A stretch of DNA of 64,000 nucleotides from JAFDZW01 sp035632315 (lineage in GTDB: Bacteria; Bacteroidota; Ignavibacteria; Palsa-1295), in NCBI GenBank assembly GCA_035632315.1, contig DASQGZ010000022.1:62001-126000 (forward strand), in the 5' to 3' direction. Made by a program: the position numbers and the translations under genes. This document shows, in pieces, positions 8,492-18,231 of this stretch (its first letter is position 1; each line of letters opens with the position of its first letter). The notes beneath the pieces were generated by a model, which was not told the DNA's origin, ran no database searches, and worked only from the letters and a program-made list of their open reading frames with translations.

Positions 8492-10624
8492 ATGATGCAT
8501 CGTTTTTCCTCTGCTGTGGCAATGTTGTGTTTAGCGGTGGGCAGCCTCCATGCCCAACTTAATACATGGATCTCGAAGAATCCGCCAAACCTGACCGGAA
8601 GCTTGCACGCTGTTCAAATGCTTTCAGAAACCAGAACATATATTGTCGGTGATTTTGGTACAGTGCTTCGTACGACCGATGGTGGCAATTCCTGGTCGAG
8701 CCAGCAGATCGGGTCGCGCTCGCTCAATGCCGTGTATTTCACCGATTCTCTGTACGGGATGACCTGTGGAGCGGCAGGTGGTGCGTTCAAAACCACCGAT
8801 GGCGGCAACACATGGATACCGATGAATACTGCGAAGTCGGATCAGCTCAATTCAATTTTGCTGATTGATAAAAAGATCGCGTTCATTTGCGGGAATAACC
8901 ATCTGCTGTTAATCACCAACGACAGCGGGAAGACCTGGAATCCGTATCCAAGTGAGCTTGGGATCGCGAATATTCGTACACTGCGCATGCTCCGAAGTAA
9001 TTTTGTCGTTATGGCAGGTGATCTCGGGACGGTCTATTTTACATTCGATACGGCAAAATCATTCATCAGAGATTCGACGATAAGTGCGAACGATATATAT
9101 GACGTTGAATTTTCCGACGACAATCATGCGACTACGATCGGAGAATATGCTGAGATCTTGGGTACGACCGATGGAGGGAAGCATTGGTTTCAAGAAGACA
9201 CGGGTACATTTCTTGCTACAGCCACGCTCAATAAAATAGATTCGAAAGATAATATTCATATTGTTGCAGTCGGTGATTATGGAACAATTCTCACTACCAC
9301 CGACGGCGGGACGACATGGTCACGATATTATCTCGGCACACTTTCTCATATAAAAGGTCTTTCGATGCTCACGGCGCTCGAAGGGATCGCTGTCGGCAGT
9401 GATGGCATTATTTTGAAAACCACTGATGGGGGAATAAATTGGGATTTTCTACCACGCAGGCCACAGACTGCGACATTGCGAACGATACAAATGTACCCAG
9501 ACGGCCAGATCGGTATTGCAGCAGGAGGCGGCGGAGTGATCCTTCGTTCGATCGACAGCGGAAATATCTGGCTGCCGCTGCCAACCGGGACGAACAATAC
9601 TTTTTTTGCATCCGCGTATAATGGCGCGAACGGATTTTTAGTTGGACAATTCGGGACGATGTATGCAACCACTGATTCCGGTGCAACATGGGCCCAGAGA
9701 ATTATACCTACAACGCAAACGCTGAATGCGATTAGTTTTCCGACGGCAAAGACCGTGTATGCATTTGGTGATTCGGGTGTTTTCTTGAAGTCGATCGACA
9801 GCGGGAATTATTGGGTACAGTATAGACCGCCGTCGGGCGATAGTGTGTCTATTACAAGTTGCTCGTTCGTTGATTCGCTCTTTGGGATGATTACAACTAC
9901 TTCCGGCATATTCAAAACGACAGATGCAGGGATCACATGGCGGCTTGTTCTTCCGACAGATATATATACCATCAATAGTATCTGCATCGGTTCTTCGAGG
10001 GTACATGCGTATGCGACAGCGCTGAATCTTCCTGCCCACTATCTGCCGGTAGTGCTTTATAGTACTGACGCCGGCGAGACGTGGCACGAGACTACGGCGA
10101 CAAACAGCAAGTATGAGTTGGATGCTGTTTTTACGAGCGACGGGCATCATGCGACGGCAATCGGAAAAGGTGGATTTATTATTCACATCACCGATAATAC
10201 TGCCGATTGGAACATTCAGCCGACTCCGACCGCAAGTAATCTTTACGGCATTTCATTCGGGACGATTAACGCAGGATATAGTTGCGGGTATCGTGGTGCG
10301 ATACTCAGGATCGATACCGACGAAGAGGCGGATGTCAGAAATCCTATCGCAGCGGCACTCGATGCACTTCGGATCGAACGTGTCTATCCGAATCCGGCGG
10401 CATTGCGCGCCCGGGTGACATATAGCGTCGATAATGGCGGTCTCGCTTCAGCAGAAATATTTGATGTCCGGGGGGCACGTGTCGGGAGCTTGGATCTCGG
10501 TTTTGCCGGAGGCGGCGAACATAGCTTCGATTTGAATTTAGCCGACCTGTCGAGTGGATCATATATACTGATCGTAAGATGCGGTTCGTCTGCTGCTTCG
10601 GCAAACCTCACGATCGAGCACTGA
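8492..10624 (+). CDS. Large secreted YCF48/BNR-repeat propeller protein with T9SS sorting domain
   Basis: This protein is 710 aa from ATG 8492 (MMHRFSSAVAMLCLAVGSLHAQ, signal peptide); an in-frame TTG lies at 8459. The body is about a dozen ~45-aa blades of the type GT-[V/I]-L-[R/K]-TTDGG-x-x-W, as in YCF48 and BNR/sortilin-like beta-propellers. The last ~80 residues begin ERVYPNPA and continue AEIFDVRGARVGSL and LSSGSYILIV, a type A T9SS C-terminal domain. The protein is therefore predicted to cross the outer membrane through the Por system and to be surface-attached. The ligand is unknown. A terminator follows immediately. Confidence 0.85.
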   Translation: MMHRFSSAVAMLCLAVGSLHAQLNTWISKNPPNLTGSLHAVQMLSETRTYIVGDFGTVLRTTDGGNSWSSQQIGSRSLNAVYFTDSLYGMTCGAAGGAFKTTDGGNTWIPMNTAKSDQLNSILLIDKKIAFICGNNHLLLITNDSGKTWNPYPSELGIANIRTLRMLRSNFVVMAGDLGTVYFTFDTAKSFIRDSTISANDIYDVEFSDDNHATTIGEYAEILGTTDGGKHWFQEDTGTFLATATLNKIDSKDNIHIVAVGDYGTILTTTDGGTTWSRYYLGTLSHIKGLSMLTALEGIAVGSDGIILKTTDGGINWDFLPRRPQTATLRTIQMYPDGQIGIAAGGGGVILRSIDSGNIWLPLPTGTNNTFFASAYNGANGFLVGQFGTMYATTDSGATWAQRIIPTTQTLNAISFPTAKTVYAFGDSGVFLKSIDSGNYWVQYRPPSGDSVSITSCSFVDSLFGMITTTSGIFKTTDAGITWRLVLPTDIYTINSICIGSSRVHAYATALNLPAHYLPVVLYSTDAGETWHETTATNSKYELDAVFTSDGHHATAIGKGGFIIHITDNTADWNIQPTPTASNLYGISFGTINAGYSCGYRGAILRIDTDEEADVRNPIAAALDALRIERVYPNPAALRARVTYSVDNGGLASAEIFDVRGARVGSLDLGFAGGGEHSFDLNLADLSSGSYILIVRCGSSAASANLTIEH

Positions 10625-10651
10625 GCTGTTCTCTCTACAGCTATATTTTTT
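10624..10651 (+). terminator. Intrinsic terminator after the propeller protein gene
   Basis: AGCTGT (10624-10629) and ACAGCT (10637-10642) form a 6-bp stem around TCTCTCT, followed by ATA and six T. The hairpin starts inside the TGA stop region. Confidence 0.65.
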
Positions 10652-10727
10652 GCCCTCTATTCTAATAGTTTAACAAGGTATTTCTGCGCTAAAATGTCGT
10701 TTTTAAACGATTGGCATAAAAATTTCT

Positions 10728-10735
10728 TATATTTG
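10728..10735 (+). promoter_or_regulatory. Bacteroidota-type -7 element TATATTTG upstream of the NlpC/P60 gene
   Basis: TATATTTG fits the FCB sigma consensus TAnnTTTG. It lies about 107 nt before the chosen ATG and just ahead of the leader hairpin at 10751-10781, so the hairpin would be in the 5' UTR. The -33 element is not clear. Confidence 0.5.
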
Positions 10736-10750
10736 TACTACTGAGTTCTG

Positions 10751-10781
10751 CCCCGGACGGACATATAGTGTCAATCCGGGG
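10751..10781 (+). promoter_or_regulatory. Leader hairpin in the 5' UTR of the NlpC/P60 gene
   Basis: CCCCGGA (10751-10757) pairs with TCCGGGG (10775-10781). Inside it GACA (10760-10763) pairs with TGTC (10769-10772) around TATAG, leaving a small CG/AA internal loop. No T-run follows, so it is not a simple terminator. Position suggests an RNA element of unknown role. Confidence 0.5.
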
Positions 10782-10834
10782 GAGAAATCTGTTTTATTTT
10801 GTTCATTCTTAATCGTTTAACCACCGTATCACAA

Positions 10835-11770
10835 ATGCTAAATAGCTTAATCGCTCGAGGCTGGGTGGTGGTGCTGATCGTAACAGTCGGATTTTTTCTG
10901 ACCGCGTTCACACCCAAGACCAGCCAGGCCCATAAGCATAGCGTACGGACGGCACGGAAAACCTCGCATAGCGCTTCGCACTCGCGTAAACGCCATTCGA
11001 AGTTCTCTGCAAGACACCACCGTTCGAATACGCATCCGCTTACTGAGGCCCAGAAAGCCGAAATCATCGGAAAGATCAAATCCATCGCAAGCGCTGAGGC
11101 TCTCCCTGACGAGAGCAGCATTGCTGCGGGACCTATCGACGGCGTTAGTGCTGATGATATCACACAAGCCGCTAAAGAAGAACGCGCTGAAGATAATATT
11201 CAAGTCTCGATCGACGATTTCATTAAGGCGCATAATGCCGATGATCCGGAGGTTGCTAGAGATCGTCAAAGCGATTTTACACTCTTCGAAGAAGCAAATC
11301 CAGCTATTTCCGCAACTCGTTCGGACGTGATGCAGCAGATCATCGACTGGGTCGGGACCCGCTATCATTTCGGGGGCATCGGACGTCAGGGGATCGATTG
11401 TTCTGCGTTCACTCGCGAGGTGTTTCGCCGTTCGTTCAATGTAGAACTTCCTCGCACTGCAAGCGAGCAATCGTCGCTTGGCGAGCAGGTGAAGAAACCC
11501 AATTTGCATTTCGGCGACTTGGTATTTTTCCACACGACGCGTCGTGCGCACGTGACCCACGTCGGTATTTATGTCGGCGAAGGCCTCTTTGCAAATGCAA
11601 GTTGTTCACAGGGCGTCACGGTTTGTTCGCTCGAAAGCCAGTATTGGTCGAAGCGATATCTTTTCGCCAAACGCCTCTTCACGAATACTGCAACCGCAGA
11701 GCGTGAGATGACAGAGAAACTTCGCCTTGCATCGGCAACGACGGATATAACTGCTACCGAAGCGAACTGA
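10835..11770 (+). CDS. NlpC/P60 family peptidoglycan endopeptidase
   Basis: This protein is 311 aa from ATG 10835; TTG 10799 is an alternative in-frame start. An N-terminal hydrophobic segment (WVVVLIVTVGFFLTAF) acts as signal or anchor. A strongly basic His/Lys/Arg/Ser-rich stretch (~30-70) follows, plausibly wall-binding, then a linker. The C-terminal NlpC/P60 domain has nucleophile Cys189 in GIDCSAFTREVF, the family's FGDLVFFHT, and catalytic His242 in HVTHVGIYVG. Such enzymes cleave D-gamma-Glu-diaminopimelate bonds in cell-wall peptides. It stands alone, with its own promoter and terminator. Confidence 0.9.
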   Translation: MLNSLIARGWVVVLIVTVGFFLTAFTPKTSQAHKHSVRTARKTSHSASHSRKRHSKFSARHHRSNTHPLTEAQKAEIIGKIKSIASAEALPDESSIAAGPIDGVSADDITQAAKEERAEDNIQVSIDDFIKAHNADDPEVARDRQSDFTLFEEANPAISATRSDVMQQIIDWVGTRYHFGGIGRQGIDCSAFTREVFRRSFNVELPRTASEQSSLGEQVKKPNLHFGDLVFFHTTRRAHVTHVGIYVGEGLFANASCSQGVTVCSLESQYWSKRYLFAKRLFTNTATAEREMTEKLRLASATTDITATEAN

Positions 11771-11793
11771 ATATAGCAACTCCTAAGTTTTAA

Positions 11794-11825
11794 CGCTCCG
11801 GCTCATATTCAGCCGGAGCGTTTTT
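11794..11825 (+). terminator. Intrinsic terminator after the NlpC/P60 gene
   Basis: A perfect 10-bp stem, CGCTCCGGCT (11794-11803) with AGCCGGAGCG (11811-11820), has a 7-nt loop and is followed by five T. Confidence 0.9.
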
Positions 11826-11837
11826 GTTTGTAATAAA

Positions 11838-12314
11838 ATGGCTCAAGCCGCCGTGCATAGCGCAGTACCTCGCGAAAGAACGATCCGCATTATTGCGTCG
11901 AATCGTGCGGCTCGTCACGAGTATTTTATAACCGACGAATTCGAAGCAGGTATCGTACTGACAGGGACTGAAGTGAAGTCGCTTCGCGACGGAAAAGTCC
12001 AGCTTGCCGGTGGATATGCACGTATGTCGGCAGATGAACTCTGGATCGAGAACATTCATATTTCAGCATATAAGCACGGAAATATGTATAACCACGAACC
12101 GCTGCGCAAACGAAAATTGCTTATCCATCGTAAAGAACTTCGTAAACTTGCACCGAAACTGGCGACCAAAGGCATTACGCTCGTGCCGCTGTCGATCTAT
12201 TTCAAGGGTAACAAAGTAAAAATATCGCTCGGTGTCGCCCGCGGCAAGAAAGCATACGACAAACGCGAAAGTATCAAAGAGCGAGACATCAAACGAGAAC
12301 TTGATCGAGACTGA
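11838..12314 (+). CDS. smpB: SsrA-binding protein SmpB
   Basis: This 158-aa protein is the tmRNA partner for ribosome rescue. The oligonucleotide-binding core is evident: NRAARHEYFITDEFEAGI, LTGTEVKSLRDGKVQLAGGY, and YNHEPLRKRKLLIHRKEL. The basic tail KKAYDKRESIKERD that enters the decoding centre is complete. The TGA stop overlaps the ATG of tyrS by 1 nt. No tmRNA gene is visible in the window. Confidence 0.97.
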   Translation: MAQAAVHSAVPRERTIRIIASNRAARHEYFITDEFEAGIVLTGTEVKSLRDGKVQLAGGYARMSADELWIENIHISAYKHGNMYNHEPLRKRKLLIHRKELRKLAPKLATKGITLVPLSIYFKGNKVKISLGVARGKKAYDKRESIKERDIKRELDRD

Positions 12315-13534
12315 TGATAAAGAATTTTCCACCGATAAACGAACAACTCGACGAGATCCGCCGCGGTACGGTCGATCTTATCAGTGAAGAAGAGCTTGCA
12401 AAAAAGATCGAGCGTGCTGCAAAGCAAAACAAGCCCCTTGTTGCAAAGCTTGGTGCCGATCCATCGAGCCCCGACCTGCATATCGGCCATGGTGTGCCGC
12501 TTGGCAAACTTCGGACGTTTCAGGATCTTGGACATGAAGCGCATCTGATCATTGGTGATTTCACAGCAATGATCGGCGATCCGTCAGGGCGTCAGAAAAC
12601 TCGCCCGATGCTTACCGAAGCAGAAACGAAGCAAAATGCAGAAACGTATGTTGCACAAGTGACAAAAATTCTCTCAAAAGAAAACCTGGTCATTCATTAC
12701 AACAATAGCTGGCTCGGCAAGATGAATTTTTCCGATGTTGTCAAACTTGCCGGAACGTTCACCGTGAGCCAGATGCTCGAGCGGGAAGATTTTCATAAAC
12801 GATTCAATGACGAGCTGCCGATCTCGCTTCACGAATTTTTGTATCCGCTGGCACAGGGGATGGATTCGGTTGCCATTAAAGCGGACATCGAGCTTGGCGG
12901 CACCGACCAGAAATTTAATTTGCTTGTAGGCCGCGAATTGCAGCGGCACTATAGCGTCGAGCCGCAATGCGTTCTGACAATGCCCCTTCTCGAAGGCACC
13001 GATGGCGTTCGTAAGATGAGCAAATCATACGGCAACTCGATCAACTTCTCCGATTCTGCCGATGAAATGTTCGGCAAGACGATGTCAATACCTGATAACA
13101 TTATTTATAAGTATTTTCTGCTTGTCACAAAAGTAAAAGATCTTGCTGAGATACAAAAGACAATAAGTGATGGCAAAGCGAATCCGCGCGACCTGAAGGT
13201 CCGGCTAGCAAAAGAAGTAATCAAACAATTTTACGACGCCAATGCTGCCGATGCTGCGTTCGAGCGGTTCGAGCAGATGTTCGTCCGTAAAGAAGTACCC
13301 GATAATATAGAAGAGTTGCTTTTGCCCGACGGGGTAGAATGGAACATTATTGAACTTATGGTTGAAACCGGTCTTGCCCCAACAAAAAGCGAAGCCAGAC
13401 GGCTTATCCAAGGCGGTGGGGTATCTCTCGCCGGAGAAAAAGTAGTGAGCCCAACACACTCCGTTTCTGCAACGCCCGAAGGCGTCGTCCTCAAAGTCGG
13501 CAAACGCAGATTCCTGAAGATCAAATCATCCTAG
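12314..13534 (+). CDS. tyrS: Tyrosyl-tRNA synthetase
   Basis: This 406-aa class I synthetase charges tRNA-Tyr. The HIGH-type motif PDLHIGHGVPLG (His56, His59) and KMSKS at residues 234-238 are intact. The C-terminal S4 RNA-binding domain (~345-406, APTKSEARRLIQGGGVSLAG) is complete. Length and the TyrZ-like layout fit. It is translationally coupled to smpB. Confidence 0.96.
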   Translation: MIKNFPPINEQLDEIRRGTVDLISEEELAKKIERAAKQNKPLVAKLGADPSSPDLHIGHGVPLGKLRTFQDLGHEAHLIIGDFTAMIGDPSGRQKTRPMLTEAETKQNAETYVAQVTKILSKENLVIHYNNSWLGKMNFSDVVKLAGTFTVSQMLEREDFHKRFNDELPISLHEFLYPLAQGMDSVAIKADIELGGTDQKFNLLVGRELQRHYSVEPQCVLTMPLLEGTDGVRKMSKSYGNSINFSDSADEMFGKTMSIPDNIIYKYFLLVTKVKDLAEIQKTISDGKANPRDLKVRLAKEVIKQFYDANAADAAFERFEQMFVRKEVPDNIEELLLPDGVEWNIIELMVETGLAPTKSEARRLIQGGGVSLAGEKVVSPTHSVSATPEGVVLKVGKRRFLKIKSS

Positions 13535-13561
13535 CTCTTCATCTGACGGTTATATTGCTAT

Positions 13562-13578
13562 CATCATAAATTATGATG
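13562..13578. promoter_or_regulatory. Perfect 17-nt palindrome upstream of ptsI
   Basis: CATCATAA / A / TTATGATG is an 8-bp perfect inverted repeat around one central base, in the 112-nt tyrS-ptsI gap. The size and AT-rich symmetry fit a dimeric repressor operator. The regulator is unknown. Confidence 0.4.
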
Positions 13579-13646
13579 TAACGATAAGCGGCTCGAACGG
13601 CTCGGCTCGTCCGGGGGTTGTATAATTAAATTCTAACGAATAACAT

Positions 13647-15449
13647 TTGCTTCGATACAGCGGAATAGCTGCCAATGGTGGAATTGCGATCGGGCCGGCA
13701 TATCACTTCAACCGAAGTTTGATCGTTGCCGAAGATCGCATGCTCATCAACGGTGAGATCGACGAGGAGCTCGACAAGCTGAGTTATGCGCTCGAACGTT
13801 CGAAACAGGAATTACATAAAATTTCTGCGATCGCCGAGCAGAAAGCTGGTAAGCAAGGCTCGGCGATCTTCGAAGCTCAGCGTTTAATGCTCGACGATGC
13901 CATCGTGCTCGGTTCGATCCGAAAGCGTATTCGCACTGAGCAAAAGACGGCCGCATTTGTGGTCGATTCGGAGTTCAGCCATCACCAGCATTTTTTACAG
14001 ACGAGCGAAAGCCCATTACTCAGGGAACGTGCCGACGATGTCGAAGACGTGAAGCAGCGGCTTCTTCGGCATCTCATTGAAAAACAAAAGATCATTTCGA
14101 AGCTCGACCATCCGGCTATCGTTGTCGCAGAATTTCTGACGCCGGGTGACGCCATTCTATTTTCACGTCACGAACTGCTCGGTTTTGCGATGGATGGCGG
14201 CGGAGCGACGAGCCACGTCTCGATACTTTCTCGTTCGCTCGGCCTTCCGGCGATCGTTGGTCTTCGCGGCGCTGCGGCGCATATTGAAACAGGAGATATT
14301 CTGATCGTTGACGGTGATAGCGGCGAACTCTTCGTGACGCCCGATGACGAGACACTCGCTTTGTATCGCGATAAACTTGCCGATTCGGTGCGTAAAAAAA
14401 GTGTCGCTGCACAAACAACTAGATCACGTACCGTTCCGCCAACCACAGAAGACAACCACCGCGTTACGGTTAGCATGAATATGGAGCTGATCGGGCCGGA
14501 AGCAATCGAAGAAGCAGAGCGAGTAAGCAAAATAAAAGGGAAACCTGTTCGCGGGCTCGGTCTGGTTCGAACCGAACACTTTCTGACGGAGAATGATGAG
14601 ATTCCAAGCGAGCAGGAACAGACACGAATTTATAGCGATCTTGCAAAACGATTTTCTCCTGCACCGATCACTATTCGGACATTCGACATTGGTGGCGATA
14701 AACTGATCGGCGGGGGATTCCGCGAACGAAATCCGTTTCTTGGCTGGCGCGGCATTCGTAATCTGCTCGATCAGCCGGATATTCTCGAAACACAGCTTCG
14801 GGCGATTCTACGTGCATCGGCATTCGGTACGATCAAGCTTCTATTTCCGATGGTCACGACGATAGACGAACTCGAACGGACACTACTGCATTTTGAATCG
14901 GCGAAGCGAGACCTCAGGTCGAACGGAGAAAAATTTGACGACGAAATGCAATTTGGGGTGATGATCGAAGTACCTGCTGCGGCATTGCATGCTCCCGCGT
15001 TCGCCGCCCGATGCGATTTTCTTTCGATCGGCTCGAACGATCTGACACAATACACTCTCGCTGTCGATCGCGGAAATGAATTTATCTCGTATCTGTTCGA
15101 CGAATTACACCCGGCTGTGCTCACCCTTATTGCTATGACCGTTCGTGCCGCTCATCAGCGCAAAAAACTTGTTTCGCTCTGCGGAGAAATGGGAGGCAAA
15201 CTGGCTGCACTCCCGTTTATTGTCGGGCTTGGGCTCGATGAAATTTCCGTCGCACCGAATAAAGTCGAACAGATCTCATCCCTGATCCGTATGTTGAATT
15301 ACCGTGAAACACAAGCGCTCACGCGCCGAGTCCTCGATGAAGCTTTGACGATACCACAGATCAAGCAGCATCTGTACAAATTCCTTCACAAACGAAAACT
15401 TGATTCGCAATTTCTTACCCGCGAGCAGATCGAAACGCTGGCAACTTAA
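13647..15449 (+). CDS. ptsI: Phosphoenolpyruvate-protein phosphotransferase (PTS enzyme I)
   Basis: This protein is 600 aa from TTG 13647 (LRYSGIAANGGIAIGPAY aligns with normal enzyme I starts; no upstream ATG fits). It transfers phosphate from PEP to HPr. Features in order are the N-terminal HPr-binding helical region, the phospho-His loop GGGATSHVSIL with His190, the PEP-binding barrel with IRTFDIGGDK and NPFLGWRGIR, and near the C-terminus SIGSNDLTQYTLAVDR and SLCGEMGG with the catalytic Cys. No ptsH or EII gene is adjacent, so it may serve a regulatory PTS. It overlaps the convergent rmlD stop by 3 nt. Confidence 0.94.
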   Translation: MLRYSGIAANGGIAIGPAYHFNRSLIVAEDRMLINGEIDEELDKLSYALERSKQELHKISAIAEQKAGKQGSAIFEAQRLMLDDAIVLGSIRKRIRTEQKTAAFVVDSEFSHHQHFLQTSESPLLRERADDVEDVKQRLLRHLIEKQKIISKLDHPAIVVAEFLTPGDAILFSRHELLGFAMDGGGATSHVSILSRSLGLPAIVGLRGAAAHIETGDILIVDGDSGELFVTPDDETLALYRDKLADSVRKKSVAAQTTRSRTVPPTTEDNHRVTVSMNMELIGPEAIEEAERVSKIKGKPVRGLGLVRTEHFLTENDEIPSEQEQTRIYSDLAKRFSPAPITIRTFDIGGDKLIGGGFRERNPFLGWRGIRNLLDQPDILETQLRAILRASAFGTIKLLFPMVTTIDELERTLLHFESAKRDLRSNGEKFDDEMQFGVMIEVPAAALHAPAFAARCDFLSIGSNDLTQYTLAVDRGNEFISYLFDELHPAVLTLIAMTVRAAHQRKKLVSLCGEMGGKLAALPFIVGLGLDEISVAPNKVEQISSLIRMLNYRETQALTRRVLDEALTIPQIKQHLYKFLHKRKLDSQFLTREQIETLAT

Positions 15450-16273
15450 TGTGCTGCATATTCTTTGATCGTTCTCTGTAAAACGTTTTCGACGGGCTCA
15501 GGTTTGAGTTGATATTCAAAACGCTCGTCAAAGAGGACAGTATCAACTCGTTTTGGTTTGTGGAAGCTGTCGAGTTCTGCTTTAGTAATGCGCGCCGGCA
15601 TTTCTCGAAGGCCTGCTTCGGCAAGTAATATACCAAGATGGTACGGTGTCGTTATTCCCGCATCATAAATATTCCAAATGCCTGTCCAATCATTTTTCGC
15701 ATCGAGCAGATATTGCACTGTCTTTGTAATAATATCCACGCTCGACATCGAGTTTGGCGTATCGACAAGCTTTGGATAGTTCAAGAGCTTCGAAAGAATG
15801 TTGCGCGGAGATTTAAGCGATGAATAGACTTGCCGCGGACGAAGAATTGCGACAGATTTCGGATCTTCTTTCAATAAAAGCTCATCACATGCAGCCTTCG
15901 TCCAGGAATAATACGCCGCAGGGCGTGCCGGGTGATTCGGGGTGAATGGCTTTCCGTTCTCATCGTACGGCCCGTCCCACACACAGCCGCTTGAAAAATG
16001 CAGGAAGCGAATATTTTTTCCCAACGCAAGAATTCGTTGGTATAGCTGCACGGGCGCTTCAACATTCGAGCGGAATGCTTCGCGTGCATTTTCTTCACAC
16101 CATTTCAGATCGGTCTTGCCGGCGGCATTAATAACGACGTCGGGACGTAAGCGGGCAAGCTCCTCCGAAGAAAGATCGTCAATATCTTTTTTCCATTGTG
16201 TTACGGAATGCCGCGAAAGTGCGCCGGCTAATAGCGACCCGACTTGACCAGCGCCGATAAGAGCAATGTTCAT
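15446..16273 (-). CDS. rfbD: dTDP-4-dehydrorhamnose reductase
   Basis: This 275-aa protein of the RmlD/SDR family performs the last step of dTDP-L-rhamnose synthesis. The Rossmann motif GAGQVGSLLAGAL lies at residues 7-19, followed by PDVVINAAGKTDLKWCEEN. SSGCVWDG with the downstream Tyr-x-x-x-Lys (YYSWTKAACDELL) forms the catalytic triad region. It is the third gene of a minus-strand rmlA-rmlB-rmlD transcript. The family is also broad enough for another NDP-sugar reductase, but its neighbours favour rhamnose. Confidence 0.85.
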   Translation of the reverse strand: MNIALIGAGQVGSLLAGALSRHSVTQWKKDIDDLSSEELARLRPDVVINAAGKTDLKWCEENAREAFRSNVEAPVQLYQRILALGKNIRFLHFSSGCVWDGPYDENGKPFTPNHPARPAAYYSWTKAACDELLLKEDPKSVAILRPRQVYSSLKSPRNILSKLLNYPKLVDTPNSMSSVDIITKTVQYLLDAKNDWTGIWNIYDAGITTPYHLGILLAEAGLREMPARITKAELDSFHKPKRVDTVLFDERFEYQLKPEPVENVLQRTIKEYAAH

Positions 16274-16278
16274 CTGTT

Positions 16279-17305
<1,027 letters not shown>

Positions 17306-17311
17306 CTTGGC

Positions 17312-18061
17312 TTAAAAATGGGGTACGGACGATTGCACGAGTTCGTTCGCTTTTGCAAGTGATGGAAATGTCCCTGCATCGCTCCAATATCCGTTGAACA
17401 GGGAATACCCCAGCCGTTCGCCGGCAATGTAAGCATTGTTGACGTCAGTGATCTCGAGCTCGTTTCTCGATGAAGGACGGAGCTGTCTTATAATATCGAA
17501 GACATCTCCCGGGTAGCAATAAATGCCGGTTACAGCAAAATGCGATGGCGGGTCGGAAGGCTTTTCAATGATCTTGACGATCTTGTTTCCTTGGACGACG
17601 GCAACACCGAAGCGTTCGGCGTCCGAAACTTCTTTCAAGATAATATGTGCATGTGTTGGGTCTGTCATAAATCGTTCGATCGTGCCGCTGATGCTGTCTT
17701 CGAAAATATTATCGCCTAGAATAACGCACATCGGTTCGCCGTTGGCGAACCGTTCTGCGAGCGCAAGGGCTTGCGCAATGCCCCCTGCTTCATCTTGAAC
17801 GCGATAGGTGAGCCGGCAGCCAAAATCTTTACCGGAGCCGAGGAGCGAAATAAAATCGCCCATGTGTTCAGTACCTGTGACGATCAAAACATCGGTGATT
17901 CCTGCGCCGACAAGCTTTTTCAATGGGTAGAAGATCATCGGCATTTCGCCGATCGGGAGCAAATGTTTATTCGTAACTTTCGTACAAGGGTATAGGCGCG
18001 AGCCGGTGCCGCCTGCAAGAATGATACCGACGCATCGAGGTGAGTTTGCCATGAATTGCAA
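17312..18061 (-). CDS. rfbA: Glucose-1-phosphate thymidylyltransferase (short form)
   Basis: This 249-aa nucleotidyltransferase activates glucose-1-P with dTTP. The signature GIILAGGTGSRLYPCTKVTNKHLLP is at the N-terminus (internal ATG 18052 also possible). Further motifs are YRVQDEAGGIAQAL, LGDNIFED, EVSDAERFGVAVV, and NELEITDVNN. It is shorter than classical RmlA (~290 aa) and lacks the C-terminal allosteric segment, as in the short RmlA-like group. First gene of the minus-strand dTDP-sugar operon. No rmlC epimerase is in the window. Confidence 0.88.
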   Translation of the reverse strand: MQFMANSPRCVGIILAGGTGSRLYPCTKVTNKHLLPIGEMPMIFYPLKKLVGAGITDVLIVTGTEHMGDFISLLGSGKDFGCRLTYRVQDEAGGIAQALALAERFANGEPMCVILGDNIFEDSISGTIERFMTDPTHAHIILKEVSDAERFGVAVVQGNKIVKIIEKPSDPPSHFAVTGIYCYPGDVFDIIRQLRPSSRNELEITDVNNAYIAGERLGYSLFNGYWSDAGTFPSLAKANELVQSSVPHF

Positions 18062-18231
18062 ATAATTGACGGCATATAACAGAGCACCGGCGAATAAGAT
18101 TTGAGATTAATTTTTGACCTGTACAATATGTGACAAATGCGGATCATTATACTGGAATCGTGATGAAGCAATGATTTTATGGAGCATAATCACTCGTTTT
18201 GCGTTATAAGCCCTTTACTATTTGGGCAGAG

